Below, one piece after another: positions 44,489 through 53,932 of a DNA stretch of 64,000 nucleotides; within the stretch, counting starts at the first letter, position 1; each line of letters begins with the position of its first letter. Position numbers and translations under genes: made by a program. The stretch is from Bacillota bacterium (lineage in GTDB: Bacteria; Bacillota; Clostridia; Lachnospirales; Lachnospiraceae): contig JAEXOU010000006.1 of NCBI GenBank assembly GCA_023439125.1, forward strand, positions 124,001 through 188,000, read 5' to 3'. Below the pieces are notes generated by a model, which made no database searches, was not told where the DNA came from, and was given only the letters and a program-made list of their open reading frames with translations.

Positions 44489-45160
44489 TTAGTAATTTAA
44501 GTGGTATCCTATTCCATGAACAGTTTTCACTGATACTTTGCTTTGTAATGATTTTAAATGTCGTCGAAGAAAATATATGTACGTATCAAGACTCCCTTCA
44601 TCTACATCAGCTTCTTCCCCCCAAACACGTAATATAATTTGCTCTCTTGTTAAAGTTTGATTTTGATTCATGATTAGATACTCTAATAAGAAGGATTCTT
44701 TCTTTGAAATCTGTATGGACTGGTTGTTACAGCTTAATGTAAAGTCGAAGGGATTTAGTTTAAGATCTCCAAATATAATACAATCTCTAGGTTCGAACGC
44801 TTGTGGCCGTCGTAAAAGAGCACGTATTCTAGCTTTTAACTCAGTTACTTCAAAAGGTTTTACAACATAATCATCTGCACCTGAATCTAATCCATTGATA
44901 CGGTCATTAAGACCATCTAGCGCAGTTACCATAATAACAGGCATATGGATATTATTGGAGCGAAGTTTTGACAATACCTCAATTCCATCTTGCCCAGGTA
45001 ACATACGATCAAGAATCATTAGATCATAGGAGTATAAAGAGAGATAGGATAATGCATCTTCTCCATCGTAGCAAGTCGTTATCTGATATCCATCCTGTAA
45101 TAGACTCTGTTTGGTAGCATTACATAAATCAACATCATCTTCAACAATCAAAATATGCAT
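44489..45160 (-). CDS. OmpR-family response regulator
   Basis: 223 residues: a receiver domain with the phospho-acceptor Asp in DLMILDRMLPGQDG and the conserved Lys in VVKPFEVTELKAR, and a winged-helix DNA-binding domain (SKKESFLLEYLIMNQ, GSLDTYIYFLRRHL). First gene of the pair, 24 nt before the kinase gene. Divergent from the permease operon. Confidence 0.93.
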   Translation of the reverse strand: MHILIVEDDVDLCNATKQSLLQDGYQITTCYDGEDALSYLSLYSYDLMILDRMLPGQDGIEVLSKLRSNNIHMPVIMVTALDGLNDRINGLDSGADDYVVKPFEVTELKARIRALLRRPQAFEPRDCIIFGDLKLNPFDFTLSCNNQSIQISKKESFLLEYLIMNQNQTLTREQIILRVWGEEADVDEGSLDTYIYFLRRHLKSLQSKVSVKTVHGIGYHLNY

Positions 45161-45484
45161 ACATATACCTCCGACTTTTCTTTGCGTATTTATTAGGTGT
45201 GTAATTTACAAATCCGTTCTCTCTAGTGTATTTTCATTATAATTGATTGATATAATTTGTCAATGATGGATAAAATTCACTTATTAGCAGGATGGATAAA
45301 TTTGATCTAATAATTATTTTTGAGATTTTTTTAAGAATTAATTTATATAATATGTATTGTTCAAACGTATAGTTTGAATTAGGAATTAAAGAATGACAAA
45401 GGAGAAAAGAGTAAAACGGAATATGTTAGCGGTATCTAATGGATCTTTGGAACGTTAATTGATATTTACTAAGAGGTGAAAGTT
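45161..45484. promoter_or_regulatory. Divergent regulatory region between the two-component system and the permease operon
   Basis: About 320 nt without a convincing gene. It contains promoters for both directions, an inverted CAAACGTATAGTTTG (45362-45376) that could be a regulator site, and a 21-codon frame at 45392 of doubtful meaning. Confidence 0.5.
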
Positions 45485-46336
45485 ATGAAAATTAGTAACA
45501 AAAAAAGAGATGCTATGTTTGGTAGATTAATGATTGCTCCGAGTTTAATCGGTGTAAGTATCTTCGTGTTAATCCCTTTTGGAGATGTAATTCGACGTTC
45601 CTTTTCACAAGCAATGAGCAGGGACTTTGTTGGCGTTGCTAATTTTCAAAGTGTTTTTACAAGTAAAGCCTTTCAATTGGCAGCAAAGAATACATTCAAA
45701 TTTTTAGTAGTCTGTATTCCTCTACTATTAATTACTTCATTACTTGTTTCTCTTTTATTATGTTCTATTAAGAAGTTTCGAGAATTCGTAAAAAGCGTAT
45801 TATTACTTCCAATGGCAATACCTGCGGCTTCCGTCGTGTTATTATGGCAAATGCTATTTCATCAACAGGGACTATTAAATGGTGTTTTGAATGCATTGTC
45901 AATTGAGCCGAAAAATTGGTTAAATTCAAGTCAAGCTTTTGGTGTTCTTGTACTTACATATATATGGAAGAATATAGGTTATGACATGGTGCTTTGGATC
46001 GCAGGTTTAAATAGTATTCCAACTGAGCTTTATGAAGCAGCTTCTATCGATGGAGCGAATGTTTGGAAAAAATTTTATTATATAACTATGCCACAACTAA
46101 AATCAACAATTTTTGTTGTAACGGTACTCTCCATGATCAATTCCTTCAAGGTATTTCGAGAGGCATATTTGATTTCTGGAAACTATCCACATGAGAGTAT
46201 CTATATGCTACAAAATCTGTTTAATAACTGGTTTACTGCACTTGATATACAGAAAATGAGCGCGGCAGCAGTTGTTATAGCAGTTGTTATCCTATTATTT
46301 ATTGTTATTTTGAATAGATTAACAAAAGAGGAGTAA
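45485..46336 (+). CDS. Sugar-type ABC transporter permease (MalF/UgpA-like)
   Basis: 283 residues, six membrane helices, with the cytoplasmic EAA loop ELYEAASIDGANVWKKF that contacts the ATPase. Belongs to the CUT1 importer family. ATG at 45485 has AAGAGGTG; a GTG at 45476 is less well placed. Followed 10 nt later by its partner permease. No solute-binding protein or ATPase is encoded nearby; a shared MsmX-type ATPase elsewhere could energise it. Confidence 0.9.
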   Translation: MKISNKKRDAMFGRLMIAPSLIGVSIFVLIPFGDVIRRSFSQAMSRDFVGVANFQSVFTSKAFQLAAKNTFKFLVVCIPLLLITSLLVSLLLCSIKKFREFVKSVLLLPMAIPAASVVLLWQMLFHQQGLLNGVLNALSIEPKNWLNSSQAFGVLVLTYIWKNIGYDMVLWIAGLNSIPTELYEAASIDGANVWKKFYYITMPQLKSTIFVVTVLSMINSFKVFREAYLISGNYPHESIYMLQNLFNNWFTALDIQKMSAAAVVIAVVILLFIVILNRLTKEE

Positions 46337-46346
46337 GGAGGAGTAT

Positions 46347-47198
46347 ATGAAAAGAAAAGTAATACAAGCAGTTCGTTATTTGCTCCTCCTTATCCCTGTA
46401 CTCTTCATCCTAATCCCAGTTTGGATGATGATTACCGGAACTTTTATGAGTGAAGCTGAGGTAAAGGATAAGTTAGGAGCAGTGTTAGTTGGCTCTCAAA
46501 AAAGTGTCAGTTGGACGATTTTACCTGATTATCCCACATTCAAATCTTACATTGAGTTACTGTTTGACTCACCAAAGTTTTTCGTAATGTTTTGGAATTC
46601 ATTCAAGCAAGTAATTTTAATTTTAATAGGTCAGTTATTGATTAGCGTTCTGGCTGCTTGGGGATTTGCACGGTACGAGTTTAAAGGGAAAAAGCCTTTG
46701 TTTTTTTTATATATTATTTTAATGATAATGCCGTTTCAAGTTACGATGGTATCGAGTTACCTTGTATTAGATAAATTTCATTTTTTGAATACTCATTATT
46801 CGATTATATTTCCAGGGATTTTTTCAACATTCCCTATCTTCATTATGACTAAATTTTTTAAGTCAATCCCAGAGGAATTACTTGAATCAGCAAAGCTAGA
46901 TGGAGCAGGACGCTGGAAAATACTACTTCATATTGGAATACCTCTTGGAAGTAACGGAATCATATCTATTATCGTTTTATCATTTTTAGAGTATTGGAAT
47001 GCGATAGAGCAACCATTAACTTTTTTAAGAGAAAAGACATATTGGCCATTATCCCTTTACCTACCAGAGATTTCTGCCAGTAATATTGGGGTGGCATTTA
47101 TTGCCTCAGTTGTTATGATGGTCCCATCAGTATGTATTTTTTTACGAGGACAGACTTATTTAGAACAAGGAATTGTTGCTTCAGGTATTAAGCAGTAA
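46347..47198 (+). CDS. Sugar-type ABC transporter permease (MalG/UgpE-like)
   Basis: 283 residues, six membrane helices, EAA loop ELLESAKLDGAGRWKILL. Partner of the preceding permease. Ribosome binding site AAGGAGGAG. Immediately upstream of a coiled-coil adaptor-like gene, an unusual arrangement for a sugar importer. Confidence 0.9.
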   Translation: MKRKVIQAVRYLLLLIPVLFILIPVWMMITGTFMSEAEVKDKLGAVLVGSQKSVSWTILPDYPTFKSYIELLFDSPKFFVMFWNSFKQVILILIGQLLISVLAAWGFARYEFKGKKPLFFLYIILMIMPFQVTMVSSYLVLDKFHFLNTHYSIIFPGIFSTFPIFIMTKFFKSIPEELLESAKLDGAGRWKILLHIGIPLGSNGIISIIVLSFLEYWNAIEQPLTFLREKTYWPLSLYLPEISASNIGVAFIASVVMMVPSVCIFLRGQTYLEQGIVASGIKQ

Positions 47199-47210
47199 GG
47201 AGGATGTAAA

Positions 47211-49310
47211 GTGGAAAAGGATGAAAAGAAAAGGAAGAGAATTCAAAAGGTAACACAGAAAGTTCTAGTAGTATTTCTTATTACTATGATAGTGTTAACC
47301 ATGATATCGAAGGTGGCAAATAGTATTACAGTTCCGACTGCTACAGTAAATAGAGTATCCAGTGGAAAAATCATCTACGAAATTGCAGGTCAAGGCGAAT
47401 TGATAGCAAGTGATAGTCAAAAAATTGATATTCCTGTTGGGCTGCAAGTGAATAAGGTACTTGTTAAGAACGGGAAACAAATTGTAGCAGGAGATGCCTT
47501 AGTAGAATACGATATTAGCTCAATTGAAGATGTAATTACAGATCAATACGAGCAATTACTTACAGCAGAACAAAATTACCAATTAAGAGAAATGGAATAC
47601 GAGGATACTTTAGAGAAAACAGAGTTAACCCAAGCCCAAAAAATCGCACGACAGGCCCAAGAAGATTTAGATGAAGCTGAAAATGACCTGGTGAAAGCTC
47701 AGAAACGTTATGATGATAAAATGAGTAAATTAACTTCTCAATTAGAGGACAATCAACGCAAGGACTATGAGACTGCTACAAAAAACAAGGATAAAGCAAG
47801 TGATGCGTATGAAGAGGCAAAAGATGATTATGAGAAAGAAGTAGAAAAAGCAGAAGAAACATTACAGGACGTAGCAACGAATCATGGGAATGCAGTTCGT
47901 GATGCACAAAGAGAATATGATAGTGCAAAACTAGATTATGATGATTACTGTAAGGACTTTAATCGAGTTAATCAAGCATTTCTTACATATGTTGATATCG
48001 TTTTGGAAAAAGGAATGGATACTGATCAGTCATTACAAAAGGCATTGTTAGTGGAATACTTTGGTCAGAGTATCTATGATATGATGTACTTCAATAATAT
48101 TAATGATTTAAGCACTTATGAACGAATTCTTCCAGAATACAACAAGATAGTAACTGTGCTCTTTGAATATCAAAATGCTGTTGCTACGAAATATAATGCA
48201 AATACGACACAAGCTTCTGATCAGGCTGACCAACAGATTTTAATGATTCGAGAGAAACTTTATGAATTAGTCGTGAAACCATTTGAAGTGAGTCCAGTTT
48301 TGAGCCATGATAAGGAATTAAAAGTTACAGTTGCAAAAGAAACATTAGACCAGCTTAATGCAGATTATGAGAAGGTTATAAATGATGCAAGAGATATTTA
48401 CGATGAGACGATAGCGAAACTTGATAAGGAACTTAATACGATTAAGGAGAATTATGAAGCTGCAGTAGAAGCATATAATGATATTATGAAAAAAGTATAT
48501 GAGGATACAGATGGAGAAGAGAATTTAGCAGTTTCGTTAGAAAATGCGAAAGATAAGGCAGATATGGCTCGGGAAAGTTATGACAATGCAATTGCAGCCT
48601 TGTCCCGGGAAGAAATAGTAAGTATGAATAAGAATTCTCTCTTATCACTTTCAGAGCATTCACTCAATGCAGCATTGAATGAAATCTCAATGATTGAAGA
48701 TAACATCTTAAAGTTACAAGAATTGAAAGATCAGGGGGGAATCCAAACAGCATTAATCGATGGAACGATTACAGAATTAACAGTTTCTAATTATTCGATC
48801 ACAACAAGCCAAGATCGGATTATTGTTGCATCCAATGACTGTTATTTTTATGGGACTTTCTTGAAAGATTACTTAAATTATGTGGAGCTTGGAGATGAGA
48901 TAGAATTAGGGCTCAATGGTATAAAAAATAAAATAACAATCGAGGTTACCAACGTATATATGGATCCTGTTAACAATTCCAATGCACATCTGGAAGCAAA
49001 ATTACCAAGTGGAAAATATATAGTTGGTACAGAAGGTACATTTTTTTATGAAAAATCAGGAGAGCGTTCAGATAAATGTGTTGACATAACGGCAATTCGT
49101 GAACAGAACAACGAGTATTATGTACTTATTCCACAAGAGGAAAATAGTATCCTTGGTAATATAACGAAGGCATATCCTGTAAGTGTGAGAATTATTAACA
49201 AAGATTCGAAAATCGCAATTATAGAGGGACCAATTTCCAGTGGAGATCTTGTAATTACAGGAAGTAGTAGGATTATCAAAGCAGGCGATGTTATTCGAGT
49301 CGAAAACTAA
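47211..49310 (+). CDS. Large coiled-coil membrane-fusion (HlyD/MacA-like) protein
   Basis: 699 residues. One N-terminal membrane helix (about 17-38), a lipoyl/barrel-like region (GKIIYEIAGQGELIAS, VNKVLVKNGKQIVAGDALVEYD), then very long coiled coils (about 105-260 and 380-520), and a C-terminal beta region (about 530-699) ending GDLVITGSSRIIKAGDVI. This is the hairpin-like architecture of periplasmic adaptor proteins in exporters, enlarged. GTG start with AAGGAGGAT. In the operon with importer-type permeases and a MacB-like gene. Confidence 0.8.
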   Translation: MEKDEKKRKRIQKVTQKVLVVFLITMIVLTMISKVANSITVPTATVNRVSSGKIIYEIAGQGELIASDSQKIDIPVGLQVNKVLVKNGKQIVAGDALVEYDISSIEDVITDQYEQLLTAEQNYQLREMEYEDTLEKTELTQAQKIARQAQEDLDEAENDLVKAQKRYDDKMSKLTSQLEDNQRKDYETATKNKDKASDAYEEAKDDYEKEVEKAEETLQDVATNHGNAVRDAQREYDSAKLDYDDYCKDFNRVNQAFLTYVDIVLEKGMDTDQSLQKALLVEYFGQSIYDMMYFNNINDLSTYERILPEYNKIVTVLFEYQNAVATKYNANTTQASDQADQQILMIREKLYELVVKPFEVSPVLSHDKELKVTVAKETLDQLNADYEKVINDARDIYDETIAKLDKELNTIKENYEAAVEAYNDIMKKVYEDTDGEENLAVSLENAKDKADMARESYDNAIAALSREEIVSMNKNSLLSLSEHSLNAALNEISMIEDNILKLQELKDQGGIQTALIDGTITELTVSNYSITTSQDRIIVASNDCYFYGTFLKDYLNYVELGDEIELGLNGIKNKITIEVTNVYMDPVNNSNAHLEAKLPSGKYIVGTEGTFFYEKSGERSDKCVDITAIREQNNEYYVLIPQEENSILGNITKAYPVSVRIINKDSKIAIIEGPISSGDLVITGSSRIIKAGDVIRVEN

Positions 49311-49325
49311 TAACAGGATAAAAGT

Positions 49326-50717
49326 ATGAGATATCGTGGTAAGAGAGGGGTGATATTGATTAAAAAGATAAATATAGTACGGGCTCTTTTAATATTAGCT
49401 ATGGCTTTACTCAATATCCTGCTTATCTTCCAGGTTCGAGAAATGAAAGAAAAGTATACTTGTGTTAGTGTCCGTCTTGCTACAGATGTTGCAAAAAAAC
49501 AGTTATGTAAATACCTAGAGAAAGAAGAAACAAAGTTATGCAAGATTGAGAATGTTACAGCATTTTCCCAAGCAAAGGTTTTATTAAAGGGGAAGGACTT
49601 AGGAAGACAGTTGCACATAGATGCATATTGTGTCTATGGTAAGGTTGAGGATGTTTTACCATTATCACTTGTTGCAGGTAATTTATTAATTAGAGAAGAT
49701 ACCAATGGTTGTATCTTAACAAAAGATGCCGCTTATGAGCTATTTGGAACGATCGATGCCATTGGATTAGAAGTAATAATTAATAATCGTACCTATGTAG
49801 TACGGGGAGTCATTTCTTCGAATGTTGAAGCTGTTTTATATGAAGCAAGGTTTGATGAAGACACGTTTCAGTGTTTGGAATTTCAGATTAGTGATGAAAA
49901 TGGGGAGTATTACGCGAAGCAATTTCTAAGCATTTATGGACTTTTCGAGGATTCTATCATTGGTGAGAACTATTTAGTTAAAATTGCTCAAAACTTATGT
50001 TTGTTTCCTTTTCTTATCTTTATGATATATTTTATAATCTTTATGGACGTGAAGGCAAAACAATATAAGATAAGTAAAGGATTCCGTATTGGATTTTTAG
50101 CAATTAACTTAGTACTTATTATTGTGTTAGGAAAGCAAATCGGATATTTTCCAAAACGTTGGATACCATCGAAATGGTCAGATTTTAGTCATTACGGTTA
50201 TATGATAGAAGATCTAAAACAACAATTAAAATTACTAATATTTGCGAAACCATTTGCAAAGGAAGTTGCATTACGAATTGATCTTGTGAAAACAGCTGTA
50301 TTATTTGTAGGTGCTGTTTTTGGACTTTGTTATATCTTGCGTAATTTAAATGAATGGGTTAGCAAGGCAATTGATAAGTATTTTGAAGGTCTAGTGATAA
50401 CTCAACAGAAATTATTAGAAGAAGAAATTGATGAAAATGAAATAAAAGAAATAGAAGAATTAGAAGCGTGTACTGAAGATACATCTGATTATAAATCTGA
50501 AGAAAGAACAGAAGAAATAATCGAAGAAAGAACCGAAAAAAGAACGGAAGAAAAAATCGAAGAAAAAACGGAAGAAAGAATTGAAGAAAAAACCGAAGAA
50601 AGAACCGAAGAAAGAATGGAAGAAAGAATCGAAGAAAAAACCGAAAAAAGAACGGAAGAAAAAATCGAAGAAATATTGGAAGAGATCATAAGAAAAACGG
50701 ACGATGTATCAGAGTAA
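49326..50717 (+). CDS. MacB/FtsX-like membrane protein with Glu/Arg/Lys repeat tail
   Basis: 463 residues. Membrane helix (about 16-35), an extracytoplasmic domain resembling the MacB periplasmic core (VLPLSLVAGNLL, CILTKDAAYELFGT, RTYVVRGVISSN), then three more helices (about 220-345), the half-transporter topology of FtsX/MacB. The C-terminal 60 or so residues are a charged four-residue repeat (EERT, EEKI, EEKT types). ATG at 49326 has a weak AGGA; TTG at 49356 has a GAGGGGTGAT-like site and is a serious alternative. No cognate ATPase lies in the window. Confidence 0.7.
   Translation: MRYRGKRGVILIKKINIVRALLILAMALLNILLIFQVREMKEKYTCVSVRLATDVAKKQLCKYLEKEETKLCKIENVTAFSQAKVLLKGKDLGRQLHIDAYCVYGKVEDVLPLSLVAGNLLIREDTNGCILTKDAAYELFGTIDAIGLEVIINNRTYVVRGVISSNVEAVLYEARFDEDTFQCLEFQISDENGEYYAKQFLSIYGLFEDSIIGENYLVKIAQNLCLFPFLIFMIYFIIFMDVKAKQYKISKGFRIGFLAINLVLIIVLGKQIGYFPKRWIPSKWSDFSHYGYMIEDLKQQLKLLIFAKPFAKEVALRIDLVKTAVLFVGAVFGLCYILRNLNEWVSKAIDKYFEGLVITQQKLLEEEIDENEIKEIEELEACTEDTSDYKSEERTEEIIEERTEKRTEEKIEEKTEERIEEKTEERTEERMEERIEEKTEKRTEEKIEEILEEIIRKTDDVSE
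50500..50690 (+). repeat. 12-nt coding repeat in the MacB-like gene
   Basis: Imperfect tandem units of the type GAAGAAAGAACC / GAAGAAAAAATC encode alternating EERT/EEKI tetrapeptides. Purine-rich on one strand, so prone to slippage. Confidence 0.8.
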
Positions 50718-50723
50718 TAATAA

Positions 50724-50766
50724 GGGCTATGTATGGATGATTTTATGTCATTTATACATAGCCCAG
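50724..50766 (+). terminator. Terminator of the permease-adaptor operon
   Basis: GGGCTATGTAT pairs exactly with ATACATAGCCC over a 19-nt loop. It may also serve the convergent GH9 gene. Confidence 0.7.
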
Positions 50767-50841
50767 TTTCTTTATCTATGAGACGAAGTGTGTACGAGTA
50801 AAATTATAGAAAAGTACGTTTGAGACCCTAATCCTATAATC

Positions 50842-53142
50842 TTATTTAACAGCCTGTAAGCCAGCTAATAGATATATGAAAGGTGAATTCCAGTAAATCG
50901 TTATCTCGTTGCATGAATAGCTCTGAGAATTATCCGCATAGCATTTTGCAGCTGGCTTATCAGCAAGTACATTCTTTGCATATGGATCTTCAAGATTGGA
51001 ATTAGCGCCGCCTACTAACATGCCCTTCATGGTCTGTTCAAGAGCCTGGGATGGTCTATGATGTGTATGCTCTGGTGAAAGAGTGCCATATCCTGTAACG
51101 AAGCAGTAGGATGTAGAGTTCGCACCAAGTAGGTAATCTAACTGTTTCTTTGCATAATTAGTATCTTTGCCAAAAACTTTATTCGCCATTAAAATTGCCA
51201 TTCCATTATTGGCTAGTGACATATTGCTTCCCCATGGATAGGTTTCACCTATTGAGGAGAAGTAGCCATCATTCTTAATATTTTGTTCGATTAAAGAAAG
51301 GTAAGCATTAAATTTATCGCTTACTTTACTTGTTAAATTAGAATCTTGTTTCTCTGAGGTCAGATATGCATAACAACCATAAATATCTACTGCCTGCCAT
51401 CCAAGTCCACTCTCGAGAGAATTAATATCAAGCGAACTTAATTTATTGTTATAGGAAACATCACCAGTTGTTTTATACAGTTCACAAAGTGCCCAGAAAT
51501 ATTCATCAGAGTCATTGGTATCAGGGTACTCACCTGTTAAAACATCACTTGGGTTTTTAAAGCCACCACTATTATCTTTATTGTTTTCTACATAAGCTAG
51601 AGCATTTTTTGCTGCATTGAGACATGTCTTTGCAAAAGCAGCATCTTGCTTTTCATAAATTCTTGCAGCCATTGCCATAACAGCAGCAAAATCAGATGTT
51701 GCACAGTTGGAAATAGGCATAACATAAAGTTCATCTGTTATTGTATCAGGCATTACTGTGCCCTCAAAATTTAAACCTGTTACTTTATGGTATACACCAC
51801 CTGAGTTTTTGTCCTGCATCTTAAGCATCCATTCAAGCTCGTATCTAGCCTCATCAAGTACATCTGGAATACCATTACCACTCTCTGGAATACCAACACT
51901 ATCAGTAAATTGTGTACCATAATCCTCATAAGCAAGCAGTAAATCGGCTATAGCCTTTGCACCTGCAACTACATATCGTCCGTAATCTCCAGCATCATGC
52001 CATCCACCTGAAACATCTATAGTTTTATTTGTGCCATAAATTGTTGCTGTCTGTGTATGACAATCTTCATGAGCAAAGTTATCTGCATATTCCTTTGTAA
52101 GTTCACTTCCGCAGCGCTGCAAATACAGCATTTTAATTGAACTAGCGAAAATATCAGAATAAACATCATCTGCAATTACAAATTCATATGATTCCCCACT
52201 ATTTTTAGCTATTACTTTATATGTACCTGGCTTATTCACACTGGAAAAATCCGCGTAAGCCACAGTTTCACCAGCACTTGGTGTTTGAACGGAACCGGAT
52301 AAGTTACCAGAAAATACGATATCTCCTGTAGATACATTGATCACGTCAAAGTTAGTATCAAGACTACTGTCACGGAATACGGCTATTTTTTTATCATTTA
52401 CTTTATAACCGATCTGATTCACATTGATGGCTGGTCCTTGATCACCAGAATTAGAAGTATCAGCATTGGAATCATCCAGTACAATCAGTTCGACGTTATC
52501 AATTACAATTGTATGAGAAGCAAGTGCTCCATCCTGCTCGTGTAAGCCTAAGTTAAAACATAATCTTGGGGCAGGATCACTCGATTCCTCCATAATAAAA
52601 GTAAATTCGTAATGTTTTAATTCTGATGTTACAGACAAGTCTTCCTGACCTGCATAAGCATGATAATCTCCACCATTTATCTGGATACGCCAATCGATTA
52701 ATCGATCCACACTTGATGATATGTCAAACGACATTTTGTATTCAGCGTTCTGAAGTACCTCAAATCCATCGCAATAAACTTGTACAGCGTGTTTTACGGA
52801 ACCAGTATTAGATATCGTCACAATAAGTTGGCCATCTGTAATAGCTGTTGTACCCTCACCACCAGATTCTTTGTAAACTCCCCATTGACCATTAACTTCA
52901 TTAAAATAACCACCAGGAATCAAGTTCCCTTTTAGTTCCTCTTCGGAAAGCTCAACCGTTTCTTCTTGATCAGTAGGCTGAGCCTCTTCGGTAGGCTGAA
53001 TCTCTGTAGTTGGCTGAGCTTCTTCGGTAGGTTGAACCTGATCAACAGACCGTTCTTTTAAAGTTTCCTCTTTTTTGTTACTACAGGCCGCTATTGAAAA
53101 AGCCAGACTTGTAACTAGTAACATTGCTAAAAATTTTCTCAT
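50842..53142 (-). CDS. GH9 family cellulase lipoprotein with N-terminal CBM and Ig-like domains
   Basis: 766 residues. Lipoprotein signal with Cys20 (FSIAAC), a PTEEAQPT-type linker (about 38-58), a CBM4-like jelly-roll domain (about 70-225), an Ig-like domain (INVNQIGYKVNDKKIAVF, about 240-325), then a GH9 catalytic domain. Catalytic features: the Asp pair of WHDAGDYGRY (D383, D386), HHRPS and the C-terminal acid Glu746 in NEITIYW. The architecture resembles CbhA/CelK-type enzymes but is anchored to the membrane, with no CBM3 or dockerin. Ribosome binding site GGAGGATT. Divergent from an ECF sigma/anti-sigma pair. Confidence 0.92.
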   Translation of the reverse strand: MRKFLAMLLVTSLAFSIAACSNKKEETLKERSVDQVQPTEEAQPTTEIQPTEEAQPTDQEETVELSEEELKGNLIPGGYFNEVNGQWGVYKESGGEGTTAITDGQLIVTISNTGSVKHAVQVYCDGFEVLQNAEYKMSFDISSSVDRLIDWRIQINGGDYHAYAGQEDLSVTSELKHYEFTFIMEESSDPAPRLCFNLGLHEQDGALASHTIVIDNVELIVLDDSNADTSNSGDQGPAINVNQIGYKVNDKKIAVFRDSSLDTNFDVINVSTGDIVFSGNLSGSVQTPSAGETVAYADFSSVNKPGTYKVIAKNSGESYEFVIADDVYSDIFASSIKMLYLQRCGSELTKEYADNFAHEDCHTQTATIYGTNKTIDVSGGWHDAGDYGRYVVAGAKAIADLLLAYEDYGTQFTDSVGIPESGNGIPDVLDEARYELEWMLKMQDKNSGGVYHKVTGLNFEGTVMPDTITDELYVMPISNCATSDFAAVMAMAARIYEKQDAAFAKTCLNAAKNALAYVENNKDNSGGFKNPSDVLTGEYPDTNDSDEYFWALCELYKTTGDVSYNNKLSSLDINSLESGLGWQAVDIYGCYAYLTSEKQDSNLTSKVSDKFNAYLSLIEQNIKNDGYFSSIGETYPWGSNMSLANNGMAILMANKVFGKDTNYAKKQLDYLLGANSTSYCFVTGYGTLSPEHTHHRPSQALEQTMKGMLVGGANSNLEDPYAKNVLADKPAAKCYADNSQSYSCNEITIYWNSPFIYLLAGLQAVK

Positions 53143-53440
53143 CTTAATCCTCCCTAATAACAGTGTAAGATTTATAACTGGTGTAAAATTCTATAATATA
53201 ATCACCTTATATCGTCCAGAGTATCTTTGTCAAGATAATAATGGAATTTATAGAATAAAATGGGTAGAACATATTACCTATAAAAAACTATTATAGTATT
53301 TTGTAATTCACATGGTAACTAGACAGAAATATGGAAAAAAATGTTTGTGGAGAACTTGAAATGTGATATTATGGAAATTATAAAACGATGCAAGGATTTT
53401 ACGTTTATAATCGTATTACTTAAGTAAGGAGGGGTGAAAC
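53143..53440. promoter_or_regulatory. Divergent promoter region, GH9 cellulase / ECF sigma factor
   Basis: About 300 nt, strongly AT-rich. No gene seen. Several possible -10 elements; an ECF-type -35 could not be assigned with confidence. Confidence 0.4.
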
Positions 53441-53932
53441 TTGAGCAAAATGTCTTCGAATGCCTGCGATAAGGCATTAATTGCTATGAAGAAATACTCG
53501 GCAGAGGTATACCGTATTTGTTACTTTTATTTAAGAAATAAAGCAGAGGCGGAGGATGCTTTTCAAGATGTTTTTTTGAAGTTTATGCAGGTTAATCAAG
53601 AGTTTGAAAATGATGAGCATGAAAAAGCATGGATCTGTAGGGTAACAATTAATAGATGCAAAGATATTATAAAGAGTTTTCGTTACAAGTTTGTTAGTTT
53701 AGATAGTATACCAGAACTTACTTATGAGAATGAAAAGGATAGTGCACTTTTTAGTACAATTTTGGAGCTTCCTCCTAAGTATAAGGCAGTAATATATCTA
53801 CATTATTATGAAGGATATAAAGCCTCACAAATAGCTAATATTTTGAAATCTAGTGAGAATACAGTGTACTCACAGTTATCTAGGGCAAGGATATTGCTAA
53901 AGGAAAGGTTAGGTGAGGATTATGAGTATTAG
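53441..53932 (+). CDS. ECF-type RNA polymerase sigma factor
   Basis: 163 residues. Sigma region 2 (YFYLRNKAEAEDAFQDVFLKF) and region 4 (LPPKYKAVIYLHYYEGYKAS, SENTVYSQLSRARILLKERL) are present, with no region 3, so it is an ECF sigma. TTG at 53441 has AGGAGGGGTG. It overlaps the anti-sigma gene by 11 nt, so it is surely regulated by it. Probable targets include its own operon and possibly the divergent cellulase. Confidence 0.92.
   Translation: MSKMSSNACDKALIAMKKYSAEVYRICYFYLRNKAEAEDAFQDVFLKFMQVNQEFENDEHEKAWICRVTINRCKDIIKSFRYKFVSLDSIPELTYENEKDSALFSTILELPPKYKAVIYLHYYEGYKASQIANILKSSENTVYSQLSRARILLKERLGEDYEY

Noticed and set aside
45392..45457. 21-codon frame upstream of the permease operon
   Set aside because: Only a weak AGGA upstream and no recognisable content; listed as part of the regulatory region.
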